The position numbers and the translations under genes were made by a program. 64,000 nucleotides of DNA from positions 7,971,913 through 8,035,912 of the forward strand of contig NZ_KK073874.1 in assembly GCF_000585375.1 (NCBI RefSeq), in the 5' to 3' direction. A model generated the notes under the pieces. That model saw only the letters and a list, made by a program, of their open reading frames with translations, had not been told where the DNA came from and did not search any database. Source of the stretch: Cryptosporangium arvum DSM 44712. GTDB taxonomy: Bacteria; Actinomycetota; Actinomycetes; Mycobacteriales; Cryptosporangiaceae. This document shows positions 1 through 10,209 of the stretch, piece after piece (positions within the stretch are counted from its first letter, which is position 1; every line of letters starts with the position of its first letter).

Positions 1-163
1 GGCAGGCCGCGATGCGGACGCCCTCGAACGGACGCTGGGCGGCGAAGCGGTCACGGATCGCGCGCAGCACCGGCATCGAGCGGTCGGCCCACTCGATGCG
101 GCTGTGCCCGTGCGCGGCGAGCCCGAGGTCGGCCACGTCGTACTGGACCCGAGGAGCACTCAC
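1..163 (-). CDS. Adenosylhomocysteinase, second copy (partial, N-terminus only)
   Basis: The window edge cuts this gene; only the first 54 codons are visible. They read DLGLAAHGHSRIEWADRSMP and continue to VRIAAC, which aligns with the start of S-adenosylhomocysteine hydrolase, the enzyme that splits SAH into adenosine and homocysteine. The IEWA..SMPVL form resembles the shorter archaeal/Thermotoga-type enzymes rather than the full-length ahcY at 3808-5271. The GTG start at 163 overlaps the TGA of the upstream DUF2142 gene by four bases (GTGA), so the two are probably translationally coupled. A second SAH hydrolase in a membrane/glycan operon suggests SAH removal for a nearby methyltransferase, but that is inference. 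The catalytic part lies outside the window. Confidence 0.8.
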   Translation of the reverse strand, partial: MSAPRVQYDVADLGLAAHGHSRIEWADRSMPVLRAIRDRFAAQRPFEGVRIAAC

Positions 164-1812
164 GGAGCGACCGCTCCGTTGGGGAGCCGGGTCTCGGCCG
201 CGGCCTGAGCCGGCGTCGCGGGCACGCTCGTCACCACGGGAGCGTCATCGGGCTGCACTGCACTGTGGGGCTGCACGGGGTCCAGCGTTTCATCCGGCGA
301 CGCCCCGGGCGTAGTCGCCACCACCGCGTCGGTGGGCGTCATCCGCCGGACGAACCAGACCGAGAGGGCCGCGAGGGCCACGACACCGGCGATCTCGAGC
401 AGCAGCGGGGCGAACGAGCCGAGTGGCGGCGTCCAGCTGCCGCTCAGCGGGTTGAGGCCGCGCCCCTGCCCGAACTGGAAGCGTGACTGCACCAGCAGCA
501 GCGTCCAGACGTGCAGGACACCGGTGACCACGGCGACGCCCGGAACGATCCGGGCCACGCCGGTGGGGCCGAGCGCACGATCGAGCCGGCGCAGCGACAC
601 GGCGGCCAGCACCAGGCCGACGCCGAACGGCATGATGTACCGGCCGTGCTGCGACCAGCCGATGTTGCGCAGGTAGAACAGCTCCAGCGCGATCAACGAC
701 AGGAACGACGTGGCCAGCACCGCGAGCAGCACGAGCGCGTGCCGACGCTTGACGACCGCGAGCGCCGGGCCGACGAGCGCCGCGACCAGCAGGTACCAGG
801 CGACGATCGTCCAGTTCGGCACCGTGGTCTCGCCATAGCCGAACTGGCCGACGATCTGGTTGACCCAGAACGTCATCCGGGTGAGCGAGAGCTGCCGCAG
901 CGCGTCGGACCAGGGGATGTTCGCCGCGTCGTTGCCGATCGCGCCCTCGCTGTCGGACAGCCCGGAGAGCAGCATCCAGCCGATCGCGTACAGGCCGACG
1001 AACGCGCCGGTGCCGAGCACCCACCAGACGTCGTGCCTGCGCACCAGCGCCATCACCGCACCGCGACGGGCGAGCAGCAGGCAGGCCGCGACGATGAGCA
1101 CCAGGAAGACCGGGCCGAGCGCGCGCAGCACCAGCAGCAGCGAGCCGGTGATGCCGGCCAGCACGACCAGTTGGCGGGTGAACCGTTCGTCGAGCTCACC
1201 GGGGCGGGCCCGGAACAGCGTCAGCAGCGCCGACCAGAGCAGAACGCCGGCCGCGATCTCCCACCCGTTCGGGTTGATCGCGCCGTTGAGGTTCATCGCC
1301 ATCGGGGTGGCGACCACGACCAGGCCGGCGAGGAGCAGCGGACGACGGCGCCGGAACGCGATGAGCACCGCGGCGCCGAGCATCAGGGCGGCACCGAGCG
1401 CGGAGACCAGGCGCGCGCCGACGACGCCGGCGAAGTCGGGCGAGATGAGCAGGGGAAGGCCGACCGCCGCGTAGTACACCGGGTTGTACCGACCGGCGGC
1501 GCTGCCCACCCGGGTGGTGGACTCGTCGTCGGGCGCCGGCGTCTGGCAACTGGCCGGGGGACGGTCTTCGTCCTTGAACGTGCAGTCGATGTCGCCGGGG
1601 AGCAGGCTCTTCGGCACCTCGAACCAGGCCCCGCCGCCCCGGATCGCGTTCGTCGGCTCGGCGTAGACCTGCCCGCTGACGACGCCGTACGCACGGACGA
1701 GGTGCTGCGACTCGTCGTACGTGCCGTTGATCGGCAGGGCGGCAGCCCAGCCCGCGCTCATCAGGAAGAACGAGACGACCGCGACGAGGAGCACCCACCG
1801 GCCTCGAAACAC
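160..1812 (-). CDS. DUF2142 family polytopic membrane protein
   Basis: A 550-residue protein with an N-terminal hydrophobic segment and about ten further membrane spans. An extracytoplasmic loop precedes a conserved GRYNPVYYAAVGLP motif, typical of DUF2142 proteins, which occur in surface-polysaccharide clusters and resemble GT-C type glycosyltransferases in topology. The function is not established. The GTG start at 1812 has a GGAGG sequence about eight bases upstream. The last four bases overlap the start of the partial SAH hydrolase, and a close paralogue lies immediately upstream (1956-3593). The C-terminal 60 residues are Pro/Ala/Thr-rich and probably disordered. Confidence 0.8.
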   Translation of the reverse strand: MFRGRWVLLVAVVSFFLMSAGWAAALPINGTYDESQHLVRAYGVVSGQVYAEPTNAIRGGGAWFEVPKSLLPGDIDCTFKDEDRPPASCQTPAPDDESTTRVGSAAGRYNPVYYAAVGLPLLISPDFAGVVGARLVSALGAALMLGAAVLIAFRRRRPLLLAGLVVVATPMAMNLNGAINPNGWEIAAGVLLWSALLTLFRARPGELDERFTRQLVVLAGITGSLLLVLRALGPVFLVLIVAACLLLARRGAVMALVRRHDVWWVLGTGAFVGLYAIGWMLLSGLSDSEGAIGNDAANIPWSDALRQLSLTRMTFWVNQIVGQFGYGETTVPNWTIVAWYLLVAALVGPALAVVKRRHALVLLAVLATSFLSLIALELFYLRNIGWSQHGRYIMPFGVGLVLAAVSLRRLDRALGPTGVARIVPGVAVVTGVLHVWTLLLVQSRFQFGQGRGLNPLSGSWTPPLGSFAPLLLEIAGVVALAALSVWFVRRMTPTDAVVATTPGASPDETLDPVQPHSAVQPDDAPVVTSVPATPAQAAAETRLPNGAVAP

Positions 1813-1955
1813 GACCTCATCCTCCCCGGCGGAGAACCCCTGCCCCGCCTCGTCTCGGCCACCCTAGTGGTCGGGTGCGACAGTGCCGCGCCCGGCGCGG
1901 CCGGTCCGGGAGGTCGTCGTTCACTGAACCGATCCGCAGTGACCGACGGTCGAGG

Positions 1956-3593
1956 TCAGTCTTCGCTTTGATCCGCTTTTGCGGAGGTTCTCGCGGCCAA
2001 GACGGTCTGCGGCTGGCGCCGGCCGGGCACGAGCGCGTCGAGCCCGACCGTGAACGCCGCCGCGGCTCCCGGCTTGGGCGCGCGGGTGAGCACGACCAGG
2101 GCGATCAGGAGCAGGCCGCCGAGCGCGGTGGTGAGCAGCGGGAGCTGCGGACCGACGTTGGGCAGCCAGGTGCCGTGCAGCGCACCGAGCGCCTTCTCCC
2201 GCTGGTCGACCTGGAACCGCGTCATCACGACGGCCAGTGCCCAGAGGTGCATCAGGGCGGCGACCGAGCCGCAGAGCAGGACGAACCGCTTGGTGGCCTG
2301 CTCACCGAAGCGGTGTTCCCAGCGGCGCAGGCTCCCGGCGAACAGCAGCACGCCGACGCCGAACGGCAGGATGTACCGGCTCTGCTGCGCCCAGCCGATC
2401 TGCTGGTAGTACAGCACCTCGAAACCGACGAGCAGCGCGACGCTCACCGCCGCGACGCCGAGCATCACGCACACCTGGCGCCAGGTGGCGAACAGAAGCG
2501 TCGGCACGATGATCAGCAGCGCCAGCGCGTACCAGGCCACCAGCATCCCGTTGGGCGCCTGCACCTCGCCGTAGCTGAAGCGGCCGATCACCTGGGCCAC
2601 CCACTGGGTCAACCGGTCGCCCACGATGTACGACAGCTTCTCGCCGAACGAGAGGTGCCGTGGCGTCGGCTCGGCGGGTGGGTTGTTGAGGATGCCGGAG
2701 AAGAGCGTCCACGCGACGCCGAACAGACCGGCGATCGAGACCCCGATCCCGACCAGCCGGAAGTCACGGCGCTGGCGCAGTTCCCGGGTGCGGCCGGGCC
2801 GGGCCGCCGCCATGCAGGCCAGCACGGTCAGCCCGAGCAGCAGCGGGCCGAGCGTGCGGATCGAGACGAGCGTCGCGGCGCCGATACCGGCGGCCAGCAA
2901 CAGCTGGCTCGTCCACCGATCGCTCAGTTCGCCCTCGCGGGCGCGGACCAGCGTCAGGAGCGCGGTCCAGGTCAGGACACCGGCGGCCAGCTCCAGGCCG
3001 CTCGGGTTGATCGAGCCGGCGAGGTTGAGCAGGTTCGGCGTGGCCGCCACCAGCACGGCCGCGAGCAGCAACGGGCTGCGTCGCCGCACCGCGATCGTCG
3101 CGGACGCGGCCAGCAGGCCGGCCACCAGGCCGGCCGAGATCAGCCGCCCGAGGATGATGCCACCCATGTTCGGGCTGATCACCATCGGGAGCCCGACCGG
3201 CACGTAGTAGAGCGGGTTGTACCGCCCGGCCGCGGTGCCGACCTCGGTGCGGCTCGGGTCGTCCGGCGGGCGCTGCAGGCAGGACGCCGGCAGTTCCCAG
3301 CGGTACGTGCAGTCGGCGTTCACCGGCAGCAGGCTGCGCGGGACGTCGTACCAGGCGCCGCCACCCCGGGCAGCGGCCGCGGGCGCGGAGTACAGCTGCC
3401 CGCTGGCCGCCCCGTAGGCGCGGATGATGTGCTCGTCCTCGTCATTGGTGCCGTTGGCAGGCAGCGCGAGCGCCCAACCGGCGCTGACGAGGAAGAACGC
3501 GGCGAACGCGAGGAGGAAGACGGCCCGTGAGCGCAACGGACGGACCAGCTTCGGTGGCCAGCTGACGGCGGACTCGGACCCGTCCTTGGACAC
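1956..3593 (-). CDS. DUF2142 family polytopic membrane protein (paralogue)
   Basis: A 545-residue paralogue of the next gene downstream. Both share the N-terminal pattern SAGWA.ALP.NGT.DE..H and the GRYNPLYY..VGLP motif, followed by about ten membrane spans. I place the start at GTG 3593 because AGGAGG lies four bases upstream; an in-frame start at 3704 would add a Pro/Ala-rich stretch unlike the paralogue. The gap to the downstream paralogue is 143 bp. The family is found in surface-glycan loci and a role in glycan assembly or export is likely, but the reaction is unknown. The pair looks like a tandem duplication. Confidence 0.78.
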   Translation of the reverse strand: MSKDGSESAVSWPPKLVRPLRSRAVFLLAFAAFFLVSAGWALALPANGTNDEDEHIIRAYGAASGQLYSAPAAAARGGGAWYDVPRSLLPVNADCTYRWELPASCLQRPPDDPSRTEVGTAAGRYNPLYYVPVGLPMVISPNMGGIILGRLISAGLVAGLLAASATIAVRRRSPLLLAAVLVAATPNLLNLAGSINPSGLELAAGVLTWTALLTLVRAREGELSDRWTSQLLLAAGIGAATLVSIRTLGPLLLGLTVLACMAAARPGRTRELRQRRDFRLVGIGVSIAGLFGVAWTLFSGILNNPPAEPTPRHLSFGEKLSYIVGDRLTQWVAQVIGRFSYGEVQAPNGMLVAWYALALLIIVPTLLFATWRQVCVMLGVAAVSVALLVGFEVLYYQQIGWAQQSRYILPFGVGVLLFAGSLRRWEHRFGEQATKRFVLLCGSVAALMHLWALAVVMTRFQVDQREKALGALHGTWLPNVGPQLPLLTTALGGLLLIALVVLTRAPKPGAAAAFTVGLDALVPGRRQPQTVLAARTSAKADQSED

Positions 3594-3629
3594 AGCACCT
3601 CCTGGCGGCGTAGCCACCCGGTAACTCGG

Positions 3630-3661
3630 CGCCGGGGCACCCGCATGCGGATGCCCCGGCG
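3630..3661. terminator. Hairpin upstream of the DUF2142 operon
   Basis: A 10-bp stem (3630-3639 with 3652-3661) encloses CCGCATGCGG, itself a palindrome, so the element can fold as one long hairpin. It lies between ahcY and the DUF2142 pair. It may back up the ahcY terminator or act in the DUF2142 leader. Confidence 0.45.
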
Positions 3662-3755
3662 TTGCTCCGGCGAACGTCGGGGTCAGTGTTGCGACCTCGG
3701 GCAACCATAGATGGCTACCCGATGCGACCCGGCGTTCGACGGCGAAACTCCGGCA

Positions 3756-3785
3756 GCGGCCCCCATACCCACTCGCGGGGGCCGC
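3756..3785 (-). terminator. Probable ahcY terminator
   Basis: A nine-base-pair GC stem (GCGGCCCCC at 3756-3764 with GGGGGCCGC at 3777-3785) with a 12-nt loop starts 22 bases after the ahcY stop codon. There is no clear U-tract, which is usual in actinobacteria. Confidence 0.5.
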
Positions 3786-3807
3786 GACACATCGATCTCC
3801 GGAGGAA

Positions 3808-5270
<1,463 letters not shown>

Positions 5271-5271
<1 letters not shown>

Positions 5272-5786
5272 CAGTTCTCCTCGTGGTTCCGGTGCGCTCC
5301 GGGACGCCTCGGCATGTGGGTGTCCTGGATATCGACGACCGGGTACGTCCCGGTGTCGTCCGGTATGTCAACGATCGGGTATGCCCCGGTGGGGGCATCA
5401 ACCGGGGCGGGACGGGAGCGCTGCGCGACCGGGATCTCGGCCAGCAACTTCTGGTGCTTGTCGTACTCCCAGCGCAGCCAGTCGTCGGCGGGAACATCCG
5501 CCGGGGGAGCCGGGCGCGCCTGGAACCATTCGTCCAGGGCAGCCCGAAGCTCCTCGTCGCGGCGCAGCCGCAGCGCGAACCCGACGTCGGTCAGGCCGAT
5601 GTCGAAGCTCTGCAGCAGCTCCCGCAGCGTCCGGAGACGTTGGAGCTCGGCCGGTCCGTACAGGCGGTACCCGCCGGCCGACCGCGGCGCGGCCACCAGC
5701 CCTACCTGTTCGATGTACCGGAGCATCCGCGGTGACCACCCGGTGGTCTCCGCCGCCTCCTGGATCGTGAGCGTACTCATTGCCAT
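5271..5786 (-). CDS. MerR family transcriptional regulator
   Basis: A 171-residue regulator. Residues 5-75 form a MerR winged helix: [20 protein letters not shown], then GLV.P.RS.GGYRLYG. There is no Cys-rich metal-binding loop, so a metal sensor role is unlikely. The region after about residue 75 holds a predicted helix and a Pro-rich, low-complexity tail with repeated GxYP(V/I)VDI segments. It is followed with a one-base overlap by ahcY and probably autoregulates that operon from the divergent intergenic region up to 5963. The ligand is unknown. Confidence 0.85.
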
Positions 5787-5963
5787 TTGAGGTTAGCAGC
5801 GTTCTGTGAAGGTTTCGAATCGGCCGCGAAACGCAACCGAACACGGTCCGGCGACGTCAATAGACCGACGGCTGAGTCTGTTATGCGACAACGGCGGGGA
5901 ACGTCCTCGGCCACCCGGACCAAGGGTGACATCATCAAGGTGGGACCGGAGGCGAGGAACTGG

Positions 5964-8900
5964 ATGGCAACGATCGGCGACGCCCTTCCGTTTGGCTTAC
6001 GAGAAGACGCCGCGGTGCTCGCTGCCCTGCGCGAGGGCAACAGCACCGAGTTCGACGCCGTGCCAGGAACACGCGCGAGCTGGGCCGGTGGGTTCCGCCG
6101 GCACGCCGCTGATTTTTCCGACGGCTTGTCCCCCGCCGGCCTCGACGCCCTTTTCGACCGTTACCACCAGTGGGCCTACGGGCTCTTCATGCGCACCCTG
6201 CGCGACCACGACCAGGCGACGCTGGCGCTCGGCCAGACGCTCGGCAACGTGGCGTCGGCCCGGCTGACCCGGCCGGAGCAGGTACGACTCGCGGTCGCGC
6301 GCGCGGCCTACGAGAACGGGCTGCGGGTCGGCGAAGGCCGCAGCCGGGTGACGCGCCGCACGCCCGACGCCACCACGTCGCTGCTGGTCGGGATCATGGA
6401 CGCCGGGGGCGACGGCGAGTTACGGCGCCTGGTCTGGCGCGCGATGGAGACGTTGTCCTACCGCGAGCGCCTGCTGTTCGAACTGGAGTGGCACGACGGG
6501 CTGGACGTGCGTGAGCTCGTCACCGTGATCGGGGGCCGGAACGCTCAGGCCGTGCTCGGCCGGGCGCGCGACCGGATCCGCGCGACGCTGACCACCGCGG
6601 TGGCGGTCTGGTACGGCAGCGAGCGCTGCATGGATTTGCGTCGTCTCGTGCGGCACGCCGGTGCTTCCGGCGGGCGTCCTGGATCGATGCGGAGCGTCAT
6701 CGAGCGACATCTGTACGGCACCCGTACCGAGGTCGGGTGCAAAATCTGCGCCGACAGCCAGGACAAGTACGCGTTGTCGGTGTTGGGCGCGGCGCTTCCG
6801 GTGTTCGGGGTGCCGGAGATCCTGCGTGAGCACACGATCGAGATCGCGCTGGAATACCGGCGGGGGCTGCGGCTTGTACCGCTGGAACACCCGTCGTTCG
6901 CGGTGGCCACGAGCGCTTCGACGGCTGCGTCGGCGGCTCCCACGGTGGTCACGCCGACGGTGGCGGCGGGCGGCGCGGGTGTGACCCCGGGCGCGGGCGG
7001 CTCGGCCGTGGGCGTGGGTGGCGCGGGGTCGGTGGTGCCGGCGGGGTCGGCCGCCGGGGTGACGGGTGCTGGGAGTGCGGTGGCTTCGGCGGCCGGCGCT
7101 GGAGCGGCGGTCGGACCCGTGGCGGGCGGAGCGGGTGCCGGGTCCGGTGCTTTAGCGGCCGGCGGTGTCGGAGCGGCGGTGACTCCCGCGACGACTCTCG
7201 GGTCCACAGCGGTGTCCGCAGGCGGCGCGGCAACCTCCGCGGCAGTCGGGCCCACGGCAGTGGGGCCCGTGGCAGCGTCCTCGGCCGGAGCGGCGGCGAC
7301 CCCGGTCGCGGCGGCCGGATCCGCTACGGCGGGCGCGGCAGGCTCCGGGTCCGCAGCGGCGTCGGCCGGCGGCGGTGGAGCGGCAGCAACCTCCACCGGA
7401 GCGGTCGGCCCGGCGACAGCAGGCAGCGCAGCCGCAGGCAGCGTGGGCGGCGCGGGCGTGGGCGGCGCAGGCAGTGCGGGCGGCGCGGGAGCAAGCAGCG
7501 CAGGCGCGGGCGGCGCAGCAGCGAGTGGCGCGAGCGGTGCCGGGGCGGCGGGCTCTGCGGCGGCGGGCGCGAATGGTGCCGGCTCGGCCGGGGCCGCAGC
7601 GACCAGCGCAGGTGCTGCCGCAGCAGGTTCCACCGGGGGCGCAGCAGCAGGTACGGGTGGCGCGACAGCGGTAGGAGCCGGCGCGGGCGGTGCCAGCGGC
7701 GCGGGCGGCGCCGGAAGCGCCGCAGCGGCCGGAATGGGTAGCGCCGCAGGTTCCGGCGGTGGCGCAACAGCAGCTACGAGTGGCGCAGCAGCAGGTACGG
7801 GTGGTGCGGCATCGGCAGGCGCTGGCAGCGTCGGCGCCACGGGCGCGACCGGTGCCGCCGCAAACGCCACCGATGCCGCAGCAAACGCCACCGGTACCGC
7901 GGCAAACGCGACCGGTGCCGCAGCGGGCACGAGCGGCGCCTCGGCGGGCGCGGGCGGTGGCGCAGCGAGCGCAGCCGGTACCGCAGCAAGCGCCAGCGGT
8001 GCCGCAGCGGGCGGCGCCGGAAGCGCCGCAGTGGCCGGAATGGGTAGCGCCGCAGGCGCGGGCGGTGGCGCAGCGGGTGGGGCGGGAAGTGCCGGAGCGG
8101 GCGCGGCCGCGGTCGACGCTGGGATCGCGGCGGCTTCGGCGCCTACCGTGATGACCGGTGGGCTCGCCGCGGCGCTCAGTAGCGTCTACGGGGCCGGTAA
8201 CGCCCGCCCCCGAGCGAACCCCACACCCCCGCCCTCGCCGGTGGACGGCGTCACGGTCACGCACGCCGAGTTGCCGACCCAGGTCCACCCGGTGGTCCCG
8301 AACCGGCGGAGCGTGCCGAACAATCAGAGCCCGTACTCCGGCTCGCCCTGGGGCGCACGGGAGGAGCTGCCGCCGAGCAACGCCTACCTCCCGCCGCCCC
8401 CGGTGCAGCCGTCGAACGTCGTTCCGTTGCGTCGGCGCGTGGCCACCGGAGCGGTCGCGGCGGTCGTCGCCCTGCTGTGCTCGTTCGGCGGGGTGATGCT
8501 CGCCCAGGGCCAGGTCTCCGGCGACCCGTCGGACGTCCTGGCCGCGGCGACCCCGGACGGCGCGGAAGCGTCCGATGGGCCCTCGCCGATCGGCGACCCG
8601 CCGGACAGCAACACCCGGCGCGACGAGCCGAAGCCCGACAGCTACCAGATCGACTCGAACGCCGGGAACGACTACCCGGTCCCGATCCCGGAGCCGCGCA
8701 CCAACGACGGGACGCCTCCGGGCTCGCCGTCGAAGAAGCCGCCGACGAAGTCGCCGAGCACCAAGCCCACCACGCCGTCGCCGTCGGTCACCACGCCCCG
8801 GCCGACGCCGTCGAAGACCACCCCGGAGCCGACCCCGACCGAGGACGAAGACGAGGACGACCCGACGACGCCGCCGCCGGACGACGACCCGACCACGACG

Positions 8901-8999
8901 CCGCCGACCAAGGGCCCGACGAAGGGGCCGTCGACTCCGCCGGCCTCCCCGACCGTGCCCCGGACGAGTTCCCCGGCGACGATCGTGATCCCGGCCTGA
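5964..8999 (+). CDS. Sigma-70-like protein with zinc-finger-like motif, Ala/Gly linker and one membrane segment
   Basis: A 1,011-residue protein. Residues about 45-210 look like a diverged ECF-type sigma factor: a region-2-like helix set around FDRYHQWAYGLFMRTLRDHD and a region-4-like part with LSYRERLLFELEWHDGLDV. Next comes a ZAS/zf-HC2-like stretch with a Cys, then H..., GCKIC. Residues about 310-730 are almost only Ala, Gly, Ser and Thr. One hydrophobic helix (VAAVVALLCSFGGVMLAQ) follows near residue 830, and then an acidic, Pro/Thr-rich tail. I chose ATG 5964 because GAGG lies six bases upstream; ATG 5884 is an alternative. The architecture suggests a membrane-tethered sigma with a built-in anti-sigma element. 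This is inference. Confidence 0.75.
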   Translation: MATIGDALPFGLREDAAVLAALREGNSTEFDAVPGTRASWAGGFRRHAADFSDGLSPAGLDALFDRYHQWAYGLFMRTLRDHDQATLALGQTLGNVASARLTRPEQVRLAVARAAYENGLRVGEGRSRVTRRTPDATTSLLVGIMDAGGDGELRRLVWRAMETLSYRERLLFELEWHDGLDVRELVTVIGGRNAQAVLGRARDRIRATLTTAVAVWYGSERCMDLRRLVRHAGASGGRPGSMRSVIERHLYGTRTEVGCKICADSQDKYALSVLGAALPVFGVPEILREHTIEIALEYRRGLRLVPLEHPSFAVATSASTAASAAPTVVTPTVAAGGAGVTPGAGGSAVGVGGAGSVVPAGSAAGVTGAGSAVASAAGAGAAVGPVAGGAGAGSGALAAGGVGAAVTPATTLGSTAVSAGGAATSAAVGPTAVGPVAASSAGAAATPVAAAGSATAGAAGSGSAAASAGGGGAAATSTGAVGPATAGSAAAGSVGGAGVGGAGSAGGAGASSAGAGGAAASGASGAGAAGSAAAGANGAGSAGAAATSAGAAAAGSTGGAAAGTGGATAVGAGAGGASGAGGAGSAAAAGMGSAAGSGGGATAATSGAAAGTGGAASAGAGSVGATGATGAAANATDAAANATGTAANATGAAAGTSGASAGAGGGAASAAGTAASASGAAAGGAGSAAVAGMGSAAGAGGGAAGGAGSAGAGAAAVDAGIAAASAPTVMTGGLAAALSSVYGAGNARPRANPTPPPSPVDGVTVTHAELPTQVHPVVPNRRSVPNNQSPYSGSPWGAREELPPSNAYLPPPPVQPSNVVPLRRRVATGAVAAVVALLCSFGGVMLAQGQVSGDPSDVLAAATPDGAEASDGPSPIGDPPDSNTRRDEPKPDSYQIDSNAGNDYPVPIPEPRTNDGTPPGSPSKKPPTKSPSTKPTTPSPSVTTPRPTPSKTTPEPTPTEDEDEDDPTTPPPDDDPTTTPPTKGPTKGPSTPPASPTVPRTSSPATIVIPA
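7707..8072 (+). repeat. Internal duplications in the Ala/Gly linker
   Basis: A 60-bp block (7707-7766) recurs almost unchanged at 8013-8072; both encode GAGSAA.AGMGSAAG.GGGA. Between them lie three 21-bp tandem units (7860-7922) encoding ANAT(D/G)(A/T)A. The linker has grown by in-frame duplication. Confidence 0.85.
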
Positions 9000-9012
9000 C
9001 CGGAGAACTAGC

Positions 9013-10209
9013 CTAGGCCCCGGTCGTCGCCTGGAAGACCGTTCCCCGGCCGGTCACCGTCACGTCGCGGTGGCCGGCCGACACGTAGCCGGCCTCCCCG
9101 CCGCGCAGCTCGACCGGGCCCGTCCCGTCCTCGACGGTGGCCTCGCCCTCGAGGCAGAACAGGATGCGCGGCCCGTCCGACGCCAGCGACGCCTCGCCGC
9201 CGGCCTCGTCGAGCACTACGCGGGTCAGCGCGAACTCCGGCACCGGCGGCGCCCACACGCGCACGCCCGGTCCGGGTTCGGACGCCGGGAACGGCACCGC
9301 GGGCGTCTCCTCGAACCGCACCACCCGCAGCAGCTCCTGGACGTCCACGTGCTTGGGGGTGAGCCCGCCACGCAGCACGTTGTCGGAGGCGGCCATCACC
9401 TCGACGCCGAGCCCGTGCAGATAGGCGTGCAACACACCGGCCGGGAGGAAGATCGCCTCCCCGGGCGCCAGCTCGAGCCGGTTGAGCAGCAACGCGAGCA
9501 CGATGCCGATGTCGCCGGGGTACTGCGCGGCGAGCGACACCGCGAGCTCGTGGTCGGCCGCCGCGTCGTCGTTTCCGGGCGGTGGCTTGCGGCACGCGTC
9601 CGCGAACGAATCGGCGACGGTCCCGGCGTCGGGAAGGCCGAAGAGCCCGGCCACGAACGCACGGAGACCGGAGCCGTCGGGCGAGGCGCGGAGCGCGTCG
9701 ACGAGCGCGCGCAGCGCGGGGATCTCGGCGACGACCGGCGTGAGCACGGCCACCGACCGCACCGGGGACCGGAACCCGCAGAGCGCGGAGAACTGGCCGA
9801 CCGCGCAGATCAACTCGGGCTTGTGGTGCGGATCGACGTAGTTGCGCCGGGGGTCGCCGATCGGGGGCCCGGCGGCCTGTTCGGCCGCGAAACCGGCCCG
9901 GGCCTGCGAGTCGCTCGGGTGGGCCTGCAGCGACAGCGGTGTCTCGGCCGCGAGCAGCTTCAGCAGGAACGGCACCCGGGCGCCCGGCGCGTCGGCCGAA
10001 CCGAGCTCACGCTGCGGGTCGGCCGCGACCAGCGCGTCGAGGCCACGCTCGACGCCGTCCCTGGTCAACCGCGACGGCGCCGACGGGTGACCGCCCATCC
10101 ACAGCTCGGCCTCCGGCTCCGCGCTGGGCACCGGGCGGCCCTGCACCCCGGCGATCGCCGACCGCGAACCCCAGGCGTACGTGCGGATCGGGTTAGTGAG
10201 CAGCTCCAT
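9013..10209 (-). CDS. manA: Mannose-6-phosphate isomerase, class I
   Basis: A 398-residue cytoplasmic zinc enzyme that interconverts fructose-6-phosphate and mannose-6-phosphate, the entry to GDP-mannose. It shows the type I PMI signatures: AYAWGSR-like start (IRTYAWGSR), AELWMGGHPSAPS, LSLQAHPS, DPHHKPE, and a cupin-like C-terminal half. Its ATG overlaps the 3' end of the upstream CDF transporter gene by 17 bases, which places it last in a manB-Trm112-SIS-CDF-manA operon. M. tuberculosis Rv3255c occupies the same position. It converges on the sigma-like gene with a gap of about 13 bp. Confidence 0.95.
   Translation of the reverse strand: MELLTNPIRTYAWGSRSAIAGVQGRPVPSAEPEAELWMGGHPSAPSRLTRDGVERGLDALVAADPQRELGSADAPGARVPFLLKLLAAETPLSLQAHPSDSQARAGFAAEQAAGPPIGDPRRNYVDPHHKPELICAVGQFSALCGFRSPVRSVAVLTPVVAEIPALRALVDALRASPDGSGLRAFVAGLFGLPDAGTVADSFADACRKPPPGNDDAAADHELAVSLAAQYPGDIGIVLALLLNRLELAPGEAIFLPAGVLHAYLHGLGVEVMAASDNVLRGGLTPKHVDVQELLRVVRFEETPAVPFPASEPGPGVRVWAPPVPEFALTRVVLDEAGGEASLASDGPRILFCLEGEATVEDGTGPVELRGGEAGYVSAGHRDVTVTGRGTVFQATTGA

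Noticed and set aside
3594-3704. N-terminal extension of the second DUF2142 protein to 3704
   Set aside because: The extension is Pro/Ala-rich, unlike the paralogue, and GTG 3593 has a strong AGGAGG.
6545-7930. A minus-strand Ala/Pro-rich frame opposite the Ala/Gly linker
   Set aside because: It mirrors the low-complexity repeat on the other strand. The plus-strand frame is continuous with recognisable sigma-like and membrane parts.
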